Below, piece by piece: positions 26,266 through 34,537 of a stretch of 64,000 nucleotides of DNA. The position numbers were made by a program, and so were the translations under genes. A model generated the notes under the pieces. It was not told the DNA's origin. It made no database searches and worked only from the letters and a program-made list of their open reading frames with translations. Position 1 is the stretch's first letter. Each line of letters begins with the position of its first letter. Source of the DNA: Propionibacterium sp. oral taxon 192 str. F0372 (GTDB lineage Bacteria; Actinomycetota; Actinomycetes; Propionibacteriales; Propionibacteriaceae); NCBI RefSeq assembly GCF_000413315.1, contig NZ_KE340297.1, forward strand, positions 2,116,581 to 2,180,580. The letters are read 5' to 3'.

Positions 26266-27282
26266 GTGGACCAATTGCAGCCCGCCTGGGGTGAAGCGAT
26301 CGTCGAAGGCTCCCTCGAATGGTCGTTCATCCATCGCACCGATCTCGTGGAACTCGCCGAGCTACGTGCCGCCATCGAGTACTTCGATGCCCCGGTGGTC
26401 ACCCGGAGCCTCGACGACCTCGTCGCCGACTTCGACCAACCTCATGCTCATCCCACCCACCATGCGGTGGTTGGCCGGGACAAGGGCGGCACCATCGTCG
26501 CCTATGCCTGGAACCACATCACTCCGCCTACTCAGCACCGGCCACATGTATGGATGGAGATGGGGGTGCACCCAGCATGGCGGCACCATCACATCGGGCT
26601 CAGCTTGGTGGATTGGTCGGTGGAGCGGGCTCGGCGCTGGTACCGCCACATTGCCGCCGACCACGATGTCGCCCCGATGTGGGTGGGGTGTGCCGTTGAT
26701 GAGGGATCAAGGGTGGCCGATGACATCATCGAAGCCGGATTGCTTGATGCTCAGCGGTGGTTCTTTGACGGACGCCGTGGGCTGGAGGACGATCTTCCGT
26801 TGGTCATCCCGCCCGTCGGCATCGAATTGCGACCGTATGCTTCCGAGATGTGCGAGGAGGTGCGCAGGGCCCACAATCTGGCCTTCTCCACCAGGATTGG
26901 GGCCCACGACGTGGATGCCGAATCCTGGCAGGCCTCAATCACCCGGGCCGACTGTAGACCCGAGTGGTCATGGATTGCGGTGCGGCTAGGAGAGGAGAAC
27001 CGGGTTATTGGCTATGCGATCAACTCCGAGATCATGGAACCTGATACAGGGGAACGAATCGGTTGGACGGAAAGATTCGGTGTGGTTTCTGGTGCCCGGG
27101 GTCTGGGTCTGGGTCATGCCCTGCTGGCCGCCTCAATGAATTCTTTCCAGGAAGCGGGGTGCAGCGGGGCCGGGATCGGGGTGGACACTGACCGGGTGAA
27201 CCAGGCAGAACGGCTCTTCGGTGATCTCGGCTACGAATTCGATGCACGAATGGTGTTGTTCGGGCGCAGCTTCGAGGACTGA
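26266..27282 (+). CDS. Tandem-GNAT acetyltransferase
   Basis: A 338 aa protein made of two GNAT-like halves, as in mycothiol synthase-type proteins. The N-terminal half has a degenerate acetyl-CoA loop (MEMGVHPAWRHHHIGLSLVDWSV, about residues 100-122). The C-terminal half has a better one (FGVVSGARGLGLGHALLAASM, around residues 270-290) followed by GVDTDRVNQAERLFGDLGYEF. The substrate is unknown; MshD-like is only a resemblance. It starts at GTG 26266 with GAGGA about 10 bases upstream, just after priA, so it is probably read with the his genes. It occupies the usual hisF position. Confidence 0.8.
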   Translation: MDQLQPAWGEAIVEGSLEWSFIHRTDLVELAELRAAIEYFDAPVVTRSLDDLVADFDQPHAHPTHHAVVGRDKGGTIVAYAWNHITPPTQHRPHVWMEMGVHPAWRHHHIGLSLVDWSVERARRWYRHIAADHDVAPMWVGCAVDEGSRVADDIIEAGLLDAQRWFFDGRRGLEDDLPLVIPPVGIELRPYASEMCEEVRRAHNLAFSTRIGAHDVDAESWQASITRADCRPEWSWIAVRLGEENRVIGYAINSEIMEPDTGERIGWTERFGVVSGARGLGLGHALLAASMNSFQEAGCSGAGIGVDTDRVNQAERLFGDLGYEFDARMVLFGRSFED

Positions 27283-27300
27283 AGTCCTCTGGACTATGCT
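27271..27300 (+). promoter_or_regulatory. Possible yebC promoter overlapping a stop-codon hairpin
   Basis: TTCGAG (27271-27276), an 18-base spacer and TATGCT (27295-27300). A perfect 6-bp hairpin, GAGGAC (27274-27279) with GTCCTC (27284-27289), surrounds the stop of the GNAT gene within the same stretch. It may end the upstream transcript. Confidence 0.3.
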
Positions 27301-27336
27301 GAAGCGCTGGCGCCGAGACGGGAAGTGAGGATCGAC

Positions 27337-28134
27337 ATGTCAGGACACTCCAAGTGGGCAACTACGAAGCACAAGAAGGCGGCCATTGATGCCAAGCGTG
27401 GCAAGCTGTTCGCCAAGCTGATCAAGAATATTGAGGTGGCCGCCCGAGTGGGCGGTGGCGATCCGTCCGGCAATCCGACGCTTTACGACGCCATTCAGAA
27501 GGCCAAGAAGAACTCCGTTCCCAACGACAACATAGACCGCGCAGTCAAGCGCGGTTCTGGTGAGGGCTCCGACGGGGTCAACTACGAATCCATCATGTAT
27601 GAGGCCTACGGGCCAGCCGGAGTGGCGATCCTCATCGAATCGCTAACCGACAATCGCAATCGCGCGATCAGCGAAGTGCGGGTGGCTGTCACTCGCAACG
27701 GCGGCACCATTGCCGACGGCGGTTCGGTGCAGCGGCTGTTCGAACGCAAGGGTATTGTCACCGTTGGCCGCACACAGGAGGTCGACACCGGCGCTCGCAA
27801 GACCTCGACTCGGGAGATCACCGAGGATGAACTGCTCGAAGCAACTATTGAGGCCAATGTCGAGGATATCTCCGACGAGGGCGAGACCTTCGAGTTGACC
27901 TGTGATCCGAATGACCTAGTCGCGGTGCGCACCGCAATCCAAGCTGCGGGCATCGATTATGACTCCGCCGAGGTCGCCTTCGTTGCTACCTTCGACCAGA
28001 TCATCTCCTCGGTTGAGGAAGCCGAGAAGCTGGATCGTATCGTGGATGCGCTTGAGGACTCTGACGATGTCCAAGCGGTCTACACCAATGCCGACCTGGC
28101 CCCTGAAGTGCGTGAGGCCCTCGAATCCGAGTGA
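27337..28134 (+). CDS. yebC: YebC/PmpR-family regulator
   Basis: A 265 aa YebC/TACO1-family protein. Members act as transcription regulators and, in more recent work, as translation factors that ease ribosome stalling. The N-terminus [28 protein letters not shown] is diagnostic (two overlapping blocks, SGHSKW and [13 protein letters not shown]). [31 protein letters not shown] and [22 protein letters not shown] are also typical. I used ATG 27337 rather than the slightly longer frame from 27325. It precedes ruvC, as in most bacteria. Confidence 0.97.
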   Translation: MSGHSKWATTKHKKAAIDAKRGKLFAKLIKNIEVAARVGGGDPSGNPTLYDAIQKAKKNSVPNDNIDRAVKRGSGEGSDGVNYESIMYEAYGPAGVAILIESLTDNRNRAISEVRVAVTRNGGTIADGGSVQRLFERKGIVTVGRTQEVDTGARKTSTREITEDELLEATIEANVEDISDEGETFELTCDPNDLVAVRTAIQAAGIDYDSAEVAFVATFDQIISSVEEAEKLDRIVDALEDSDDVQAVYTNADLAPEVREALESE

Positions 28135-28230
28135 GCTCTACCACCGCAAAACCACGGCGCGTCTGGTGCGGGATACAATGCCGCGCGCCTAGAATCCGAA
28201 CATCTGTTCGTTTTTCAGGTGGGTGGTGTG

Positions 28231-28812
28231 GTGCGCGTTCTCGGGATTGATCCCGGCTTGACCCGGTGCGGGGTGGGTGTTGTCGAAGGTGCCATCGGAC
28301 GGCGTCCTGGCATGGTCGACGCCGGTGTGGTGCGCACATCCTCGGATATGGCCCATGAACTGCGGTTGCTGCGCATTGAGCAGGGCCTCGTCGAATGGAT
28401 CGAACGCATCCGTCCTGACGCGATTGCCGTGGAGCGGGTCTTTGCCCAGCACAACTTGGCCACCATCACGGGTACATCCCAGGCCGCAGGCATCGCGATG
28501 CTCATCGCAGCCAGGTCGGCCATCCCGGTTACCTTGCACACCCCTTCCGAGGTGAAGGCCGCGATCACCGGGTTCGGACGTGCCGATAAGGCCCAGGTGG
28601 GGGAGTTAGTGACCCGGGTGCTGGGGCTTCGCGAGACCCCGAAACCGGCGGATGCGGCTGACGCTCTCGCCCTGGCCATCTGTCACTTGTGGCGAGGTCA
28701 GGCGACGAACAGGTTGAGTGCAGCCGTCGCTGCACATAGCCGCGGCGGTAACCGGATTGCTGCTGTCAGGATGGCTGAGGCCATCGCCAAGTCGAAGGAG
28801 TCTTCTGCATGA
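28231..28812 (+). CDS. ruvC: Holliday junction resolvase RuvC
   Basis: RuvC (193 aa) cuts Holliday junctions moved by RuvAB. RVLGIDPGLTRCG holds the first catalytic aspartate, D7; E in IAVERVFAQHN and the late DAADALALAICH aspartates complete the site. Several GTGs are in frame; I chose 28231, which has AGGTGGG about 7 bases upstream and gives the standard N-terminus. The stop overlaps ruvA (ATGA). Confidence 0.97.
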   Translation: MRVLGIDPGLTRCGVGVVEGAIGRRPGMVDAGVVRTSSDMAHELRLLRIEQGLVEWIERIRPDAIAVERVFAQHNLATITGTSQAAGIAMLIAARSAIPVTLHTPSEVKAAITGFGRADKAQVGELVTRVLGLRETPKPADAADALALAICHLWRGQATNRLSAAVAAHSRGGNRIAAVRMAEAIAKSKESSA

Positions 28813-29423
28813 TCGCCCTGCTGCGTGGCGTCGTCGTCGGGGCGGGTGCCAACTGGTGTGTGCTTGATGTCGCTGGTGTGGGATACCGCATCCAGATGAC
28901 CGGGAACACCACCGCTGGGTTGCGGATCGGGGAGGAAACCCTGCTGCACACCACTTTGGTGGTGCGGGAAGACTCAATGACCCTGTTCGGTTTTACATCC
29001 GAAGGTGAACGGGATGCTTTCGAGCTAGTCCAGTCAGCCAGCGGCGTGGGCCCGAAACTGGCCCTGGCCATTGTCTCGGTACTCACCCCCACCCAACTTG
29101 TGCAGGCCGTCCGGAGCAACGATCAGGCCGTTTTGACCAAAGTTCCGGGCATTGGGAAAAAAGGGGCCGAGAAGATCATCATCGAATTGCGCGACCGAGT
29201 GGCGGGCCTTGATGTGGGACCCGGCACTGATCCCGCGGCCGGGCGCACCGCGGAACCCTCGGCCTGGCGCGACCATGTCAGTCAAGGGTTGCAATCCCTG
29301 GGATGGTCAGCGAAGGATGCCGAAACTGCCTGCGAGAAGGTGGCGGAACTGGCGGAGGCTGACCCCGGGATCTCGCTGGGTAAGCTCATGAAGGCCGCCC
29401 TGCAATCACTCGCACGATCCTGA
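28809..29423 (+). CDS. ruvA: Holliday junction branch migration protein RuvA
   Basis: RuvA (204 aa) is the tetrameric junction-binding protein. It has the N-terminal OB-fold ([26 protein letters not shown] in pieces), two helix-hairpin-helix motifs ([13 protein letters not shown] and [19 protein letters not shown]) and a C-terminal domain that contacts RuvB ([20 protein letters not shown]). The ATG overlaps ruvC, and ruvB follows after 8 bases. Confidence 0.98.
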   Translation: MIALLRGVVVGAGANWCVLDVAGVGYRIQMTGNTTAGLRIGEETLLHTTLVVREDSMTLFGFTSEGERDAFELVQSASGVGPKLALAIVSVLTPTQLVQAVRSNDQAVLTKVPGIGKKGAEKIIIELRDRVAGLDVGPGTDPAAGRTAEPSAWRDHVSQGLQSLGWSAKDAETACEKVAELAEADPGISLGKLMKAALQSLARS

Positions 29424-29431
29424 GGAGCACA

Positions 29432-30472
29432 GTGAGCGCACCCGCAACCGATCCCTGGTCCTCGCCCGACGAGCAGAGCTGGCAGTCGGCGCTTCGTCCC
29501 GTCCGGCTCGACGAATTCGAGGGTCAGCCCCGCGTCGTCGACCAGCTCGGCTTGGTACTGGAAGCCGCCAGATATCGCGGTTTCGCGCCCGACCACGTCC
29601 TGCTGTCCGGGCCCCCGGGGTTAGGCAAAACCACCCTGGCGATGATCATCGCCACCGAACTGGCCGTGCCGTTGCGGGTCACCTCCGGTCCCGCGATCCA
29701 ACACGCTGGGGATCTGGCCGCGATCCTGTCGGGGCTGAGCGAAGGGGAGGTGCTCTTCCTCGACGAAATTCACCGGATGTCCCGGCCCGCCGAAGAAATG
29801 CTCTACCTGGCAATGGAGGACTTCCGGGTCGATGTCGTGGTGGGCAAGGGGCCCGGAGCCACCGCGATCCCCATCGAGATCCCACCATTTACCCTCGTCG
29901 GGGCCACCACCCGTGCCGGACTGCTGCCCGGGCCGCTGCGGGACCGATTCGGGTTCACCGCCCAACTCGATTACTACGACGCCGGTGATCTGGAGAAGAT
30001 CGTGTTGCGCTCGGCCCGTAAACTCGGCCTGGAGATTGATCTCGCATCCGCAGCCGAGATCGCCCGGCGATCCAGGGGAACCCCCCGGATCGCCAATCGT
30101 CTACTGCGCAGGGTCCGTGACTACGCTGTTGTGCACAACGAGGGAACGGTCGATCTGGCCACGAGCCATCGTGCCCTGGACCTCTACGAGGTCGACACGC
30201 TGGGACTCGACCGTCTAGACCGCAATGTCCTAGATGCAATCTGCACGAAATTTGGCGGAGGTCCGGTTGGACTGTCCACCCTGGCCATCGCCGTCGCAGA
30301 AGAACCCCAGACCGTTGAGGAGATTGCTGAACCTTTCTTGGTGCGGTTGGGATTTCTGATGCGTACCTCTCGGGGGCGGGTGGCAACCGCGGCTGGCTGG
30401 CGCCACATCGGTCTTGCACCGCCACCCGGTGTGGAATTCGGACAACCCTTGTTCGGCGCGGATGATGAATAG
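29432..30472 (+). CDS. ruvB: Holliday junction branch migration ATPase RuvB
   Basis: RuvB (346 aa), the AAA+ motor of branch migration. Walker A is GPPGLGKTT at residues 60-68, and Walker B is LFLDEIHR with D111 and E112. Sensor 1 is in [18 protein letters not shown], and the C-terminal winged helix ends in [20 protein letters not shown] 29432 follows ruvA by 8 bases. Confidence 0.98.
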   Translation: MSAPATDPWSSPDEQSWQSALRPVRLDEFEGQPRVVDQLGLVLEAARYRGFAPDHVLLSGPPGLGKTTLAMIIATELAVPLRVTSGPAIQHAGDLAAILSGLSEGEVLFLDEIHRMSRPAEEMLYLAMEDFRVDVVVGKGPGATAIPIEIPPFTLVGATTRAGLLPGPLRDRFGFTAQLDYYDAGDLEKIVLRSARKLGLEIDLASAAEIARRSRGTPRIANRLLRRVRDYAVVHNEGTVDLATSHRALDLYEVDTLGLDRLDRNVLDAICTKFGGGPVGLSTLAIAVAEEPQTVEEIAEPFLVRLGFLMRTSRGRVATAAGWRHIGLAPPPGVEFGQPLFGADDE

Positions 30473-30506
30473 TGGCGATCGCCATTCCACTGGGTAGTAT
30501 CGGGAC

Positions 30507-30530
30507 GGTGTGCCCCGACCGGTGCACACC
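30507..30530 (+). repeat. Hairpin in the yajC-secDF leader
   Basis: GGTGTGC (30507-30513) pairs perfectly with GCACACC (30524-30530) across a 10-base loop. TAGTAT at 30495-30500 would place a transcript start at about the foot of this hairpin. The yajC ribosome-binding region follows. Confidence 0.4.
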
Positions 30531-30548
30531 TGAGGCGAGGGAAGTGCT

Positions 30549-31025
30549 ATGGAATTTGTCGTGATGATGGTCGTGCTCGGCCTTCTCATGTATCTGATGA
30601 TGATCCGACCGCAGCAGAAGCGGATGAACGAGCAGCGTTCGATGCTCAGCCAGCTGGCTCCCGGTACCAGGGTCCTGCTCATCTCTCGGGTCTTCGGCAC
30701 GATCCGGGCCACCGGTGACACCCAGGTGGTTGTGGAACTGGCCCCAGGTGTCGAGGTCACCTGCATGAAAGAAGCAATCATGCGTGTGGCCACCGAAGCC
30801 GACGAGGAATTCGAGTACACCGATGCCGAAGCCGTTGAGGTCGAGCAGGTGAGTGATGCCGACCTCGCCGATGACGAGCAGATCGCTGCTGTATCAGAGC
30901 CCGCTGTATCGGATGATTCTGCCGAGACGCCAGGTCAGGAGGTCGCCGAGGAATTGATCGGTTCCGGTTACGACCTACCCAAGGGCACCAACAAGCCCGC
31001 CGACTCCGACACCGAGCGCGCCTGA
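30549..31025 (+). CDS. yajC: Preprotein translocase subunit YajC
   Basis: YajC (158 aa) is the small accessory protein of the SecDF complex. It has one N-terminal membrane segment (FVVMMVVLGLLMYLMMIRPQQKRMNEQ) and the signature LAPGTRVLLISRVFGTIRATGDTQVVVELAPGVEVTCMKEAI in shorter blocks. A long acidic C-terminal tail (~residues 85-158, rich in D/E) exceeds the E. coli length, as common in Actinobacteria. secD follows after 8 bases. Confidence 0.96.
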   Translation: MEFVVMMVVLGLLMYLMMIRPQQKRMNEQRSMLSQLAPGTRVLLISRVFGTIRATGDTQVVVELAPGVEVTCMKEAIMRVATEADEEFEYTDAEAVEVEQVSDADLADDEQIAAVSEPAVSDDSAETPGQEVAEELIGSGYDLPKGTNKPADSDTERA

Positions 31026-31033
31026 GGAGAAAC

Positions 31034-32764
31034 GTGCCTTCGAACACCAACGCCGCCGACTACCGTCCGGGACGAGTCCTTCTCGGTTTCGGCGCGGTTC
31101 TTGCTTTGCTGGTCGTGTTGATGGCCGTCGCTGGAACCTGGACGCCGCGTCTGGGCCTCGACCTGCGGGGCGGTACCACCATCACCCTCACTGCAGTCAC
31201 CAGCGACGGCAGCGATGTGCCTGCCGAGAACTTGGAGACGGCCCGCACCATCATCCAGAACCGTGTCGACTCCCTCGGGGTGGGCGAGGCCTCGGTGACT
31301 ATCCAAGGAAACGACCAGATAGAGGTCGCCGTTCCCAATGTGAATTCCGACGAACTTGTCGCTTTGGTGGGCACCACGGCACGTCTCAATTTCCGCCCAG
31401 TGATCAACGTCAACCAGGGTGTTCCGGCTAGCAGCCAACCCTCCACTTCGCCGAGTGCCCAGTCCAGCCCGTCTGCCGAACCGACCTCGGCTCCCTCCCA
31501 GACCCAGGAGCCCAGTGCCGAGCCAACCGATCCGGCGTCGACCGCCCAGCGTGGCCCGGCTCCCCAGCTGCCAACGGCACCTCCCTCATCGTGGACCCCG
31601 CGTCCGACGGGCTCCGATGTCAAGGAGGTCGATCCGGCCACCGCGATCGAGTACCAGGCCAGCGAGCAGGATCTCGCTGATTTCGGAAGCTATGTCTGTA
31701 AGGATGACTTCCCAGATGCCGCCGATCAGCCGCTGATTGCCTGCGACCAGGAGCAAGAGATCAAATACCTGCTCGGTCCGGTTGTGCTGTCGGGGGAGCA
31801 CGTCTCGGATGCCCAGGCGGGTATTCCCCAGGGTTCGTTGAACTGGTCGGTGCAGTTGTCCCTTGATGACGCTGGCGCCCAGATCTTCTCGGATGCCACC
31901 AATCTGCTCGCTGCCAAGCAACGACCTCAGAACCAGTTCGCCATCGTCTTGGACGGTGAGGTCATTTCGGCGCCGCGTGTCGAGGAACGGATTTCCGGAG
32001 GGCAGGCCTCCATCTCGGGCGAAGGTATCAACGAGCAGACGGCCCGCTCCCTGGCGTCTACCCTGCGTTACGGTGCACTGCCGATCGACTTAGAGGTCTC
32101 CTCTGTGGACACGGTGTCCGCCACCCTGGGCGGAAACCAGCTGTCCGCCGGTATGGCTGCCGGTTTGATCGGTCTGGGCTTGGTCATCGTCTACTCGGTC
32201 ATCTACTACCGAGGCCTGACCGTGGTGGTCGTCGGTTCGCTGCTCGCAGCGGCTGCGGTGACCTATACCGTCATGGTCTTGTTGGGCACCGTCGTCGGTT
32301 TCGCCCTGAACCTTCCAGGCATCGCCGGTGCCATCGTGGCGATCGGTGTGACCGCCGACTCGTTCATCGTTTACTTCGAAAGAATCCGCGACGAGATTCG
32401 CGAAGGTCATTCGCTGCGCCACTCGATCGAATCCGGTTGGCGTAAGGCTCGTAACACGGTACTCATCGCCGACGGTGTCCAGTTGCTTGCTGCCCTGGTG
32501 CTCTACTTCTTGGCGATGGGTTCGGTGAAAGGCTTCGCCTTCACCCTCGGTGTCACCACCGCCATCGACCTGTTTTTGGTGGTCTTCTTCACCCATCCGT
32601 TGATGTCGTTGCTGGGACGCACGAAATTCTTTGGTGAAGGTCACAAGTGGTCCGGCTTCTCCGCAGAGCACATCGGAGTGTCCCGGACATCGTTGCTGGG
32701 ACGCCGGGGAGGAACCCGGCGCCAGAAGGGTCAATCACCGATCACCGTTGGGCAGGAGGGCTGA
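31034..32764 (+). CDS. secD: Protein translocase subunit SecD
   Basis: SecD (576 aa) uses the proton gradient to help pull exported proteins through SecYEG. It has one N-terminal membrane segment, the D1 motif GLDLRGGTTITL, then a large outside domain and five C-terminal membrane segments (GMAAGLIGLGLVIVYSVIYY onward), with GAIVAIGVTADSFIVYFERIRDE. Residues ~130-200 form a Ser/Pro/Thr-rich insert (PSTSPSAQSSPSAEP and repeats), a low-complexity linker also seen in other actinobacterial SecD proteins. The start is GTG 31034 with TGAGGAG upstream. secF begins one base after its stop. Confidence 0.97.
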   Translation: MPSNTNAADYRPGRVLLGFGAVLALLVVLMAVAGTWTPRLGLDLRGGTTITLTAVTSDGSDVPAENLETARTIIQNRVDSLGVGEASVTIQGNDQIEVAVPNVNSDELVALVGTTARLNFRPVINVNQGVPASSQPSTSPSAQSSPSAEPTSAPSQTQEPSAEPTDPASTAQRGPAPQLPTAPPSSWTPRPTGSDVKEVDPATAIEYQASEQDLADFGSYVCKDDFPDAADQPLIACDQEQEIKYLLGPVVLSGEHVSDAQAGIPQGSLNWSVQLSLDDAGAQIFSDATNLLAAKQRPQNQFAIVLDGEVISAPRVEERISGGQASISGEGINEQTARSLASTLRYGALPIDLEVSSVDTVSATLGGNQLSAGMAAGLIGLGLVIVYSVIYYRGLTVVVVGSLLAAAAVTYTVMVLLGTVVGFALNLPGIAGAIVAIGVTADSFIVYFERIRDEIREGHSLRHSIESGWRKARNTVLIADGVQLLAALVLYFLAMGSVKGFAFTLGVTTAIDLFLVVFFTHPLMSLLGRTKFFGEGHKWSGFSAEHIGVSRTSLLGRRGGTRRQKGQSPITVGQEG

Positions 32765-32765
32765 G

Positions 32766-33956
32766 ATGGCCACCACGACTTCGTCATTCACCCATCGGCT
32801 CTATACCGGTGAGTTTGCCTTCGATTTCATCGGAAACAAGAAGCGCTGGTTCACCATCACGGTGATCGCCCTGCTCATCGCCGTCGCATCGATCACGCTG
32901 CGAGGTTTGAACCTGGGCATCGATTTCGTTGGTGGATCGGTCTTCCAGGCGCCGGTGCAGGTGACCGAATCGACGGTGAATGACTACGCATCCGTTGTAG
33001 GGGGCACCGGGGTTTCCGAGCTCGATGCCCAGGTTTCGACCATCGGCGACTCCGCAGTGCGGGTGCAGACCCGCTCCCTAAACAATGACGAGGTGAACAC
33101 CGTGCGCTCGGCCATCGCCGAGAAGGCTGGCATCAGCTCGGAGGATGTTGCTTATTCACTGATCGGCCCATCTTGGGGCAAGCAGATCACCAAACAGGCG
33201 GTCATAGCCTTGGTGGTATTCATGGTGCTGGTCGGGCTGCTCATCTGGGCTTATTTCCGTGAATGGAAAATGTCGGTGGTGGCTCTGCTGGCCTTGTTCC
33301 ACGACATGATCATCACCGTCGGGGTGTACTCGCTGATCGGTTTCACGGTCTCCCCGGCGACGGTCATCGCCGTGCTAACGGTGATGGGCTATTCGCTCTA
33401 CGACACCGTCGTGGTCTTCGACATCCTTCGCGAGCAGACGGTGAACCTCAACAAGCAGACCCGCACCTATTCCCAGGCTGCGAATGCGGCGATCAATCAA
33501 GTGCTGGTTCGCTCCATCAATACCACTCTCATCGCGGTGCTGCCGGTCGCTGCCATCTTGGTCGCAGGCCTTGTGGTGCTCGGCGGGGAGGGTCCGCTGG
33601 CGAATCTGGGGCTCGCCATGCTGGTCGGCATGACTGCTGGCGCCTACTCGTCGATTATCATTGCTACTCCGCTGCTGGCGGTGTTGCGGGAACGTGAGCC
33701 TGCCATGATCGCCCATCGGGAGCGGCTGAACCGTACTAGGCGCAAGGGTAGGGCGAAGGTGAGTGCGGTCGCCGTGGCATCCTCCTCGGCATCCCCGTCA
33801 GATGTCCCGTTGTCGGTCAGCCCCACCGAGGGCGTGACCGAATTCGCATCCGAGGAGATGGACATCGACGTTTCTGATGAGCAGAACCTTCCGGCGCCCG
33901 GCAGCGGTGCCCGCCATCAGCCCTCGAAGGGTTCGCGCGCGTCGAGGAAGAAATGA
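32766..33956 (+). CDS. secF: Protein translocase subunit SecF
   Basis: SecF (396 aa) is the six-pass partner of SecD. The signature GLNLGIDFVGGSVFQ lies near residue 50, and VLTVMGYSLYDTVVVFDILREQ is present in shorter form in the second half. The C-terminus is a long charged and Ser/Pro-rich cytoplasmic tail (residues ~320-396). I chose ATG 32766, directly after secD, instead of the longer open frame. The stop overlaps apt (ATGA). Confidence 0.97.
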   Translation: MATTTSSFTHRLYTGEFAFDFIGNKKRWFTITVIALLIAVASITLRGLNLGIDFVGGSVFQAPVQVTESTVNDYASVVGGTGVSELDAQVSTIGDSAVRVQTRSLNNDEVNTVRSAIAEKAGISSEDVAYSLIGPSWGKQITKQAVIALVVFMVLVGLLIWAYFREWKMSVVALLALFHDMIITVGVYSLIGFTVSPATVIAVLTVMGYSLYDTVVVFDILREQTVNLNKQTRTYSQAANAAINQVLVRSINTTLIAVLPVAAILVAGLVVLGGEGPLANLGLAMLVGMTAGAYSSIIIATPLLAVLREREPAMIAHRERLNRTRRKGRAKVSAVAVASSSASPSDVPLSVSPTEGVTEFASEEMDIDVSDEQNLPAPGSGARHQPSKGSRASRKK

Positions 33957-34495
33957 CCGTGGATCCCAGAACCTCCCTCATCGCCTCGAAAATCCGAAAC
34001 GTTCCGGATTTTCCGAAGCCAGGCGTCCAGTTCAAGGACATCACGCCACTGGTGGGTGATGTTGAGGCACTACGTACTGCGGTAGAACTGCTGGCGGAAC
34101 AGGCTCCCGCCGTCGACGCGGTTGTCGGGATCGAATCGCGTGGATTCCTTTTCGGTGCGCCGCTGGCCATGGCCTTGGGTGTAGGTTTCGTCCCGGTGCG
34201 CAAACCCGGCAAACTGCCCGGAGCAGTGATTGAGGAGGCCTTCGACCTCGAATACGGTTCCTCGGTGCTCGCTATGCATACCGACGCCCTGGGCCAAGGG
34301 CATCGGGTGTTGCTGGTCGACGATCTGCTTGCCACCGGGGGGACGCTGATCGCTGGGGCGAAACTTGTTACCAGATTAGGTGCCGAAATCGCAGGGGTGC
34401 AGGTCGTCGTCGAATTGGCGGATCTTCTGGGACGGGAGAACTTGGCCACAGCCGGACTGCGGAACCTGGTCTCCTTGGTGACGACTACGGACTAG
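33953..34495 (+). CDS. apt: Adenine phosphoribosyltransferase
   Basis: Apt (180 aa) salvages adenine to AMP using PRPP. The PRPP-binding motif HRVLLVDDLLATGGT is at residues 117-131. The early signature VPDFPKPGVQFKDITPLV and GIESRGFLFGAPLA are typical. The order secDF-apt-relA is a widely conserved actinobacterial cluster. The ATG overlaps the secF stop. Confidence 0.98.
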   Translation: MTVDPRTSLIASKIRNVPDFPKPGVQFKDITPLVGDVEALRTAVELLAEQAPAVDAVVGIESRGFLFGAPLAMALGVGFVPVRKPGKLPGAVIEEAFDLEYGSSVLAMHTDALGQGHRVLLVDDLLATGGTLIAGAKLVTRLGAEIAGVQVVVELADLLGRENLATAGLRNLVSLVTTTD

Positions 34496-34537
34496 TCTGG
34501 GCATTTCGTAGCCGGACACGAGGGGAGGGAACCGTCG

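Noticed and set aside
25143-26402. A 419-codon minus-strand frame across hisH, priA and the GNAT gene
   Set aside because: It spans several real genes and has a low-complexity shadow composition.
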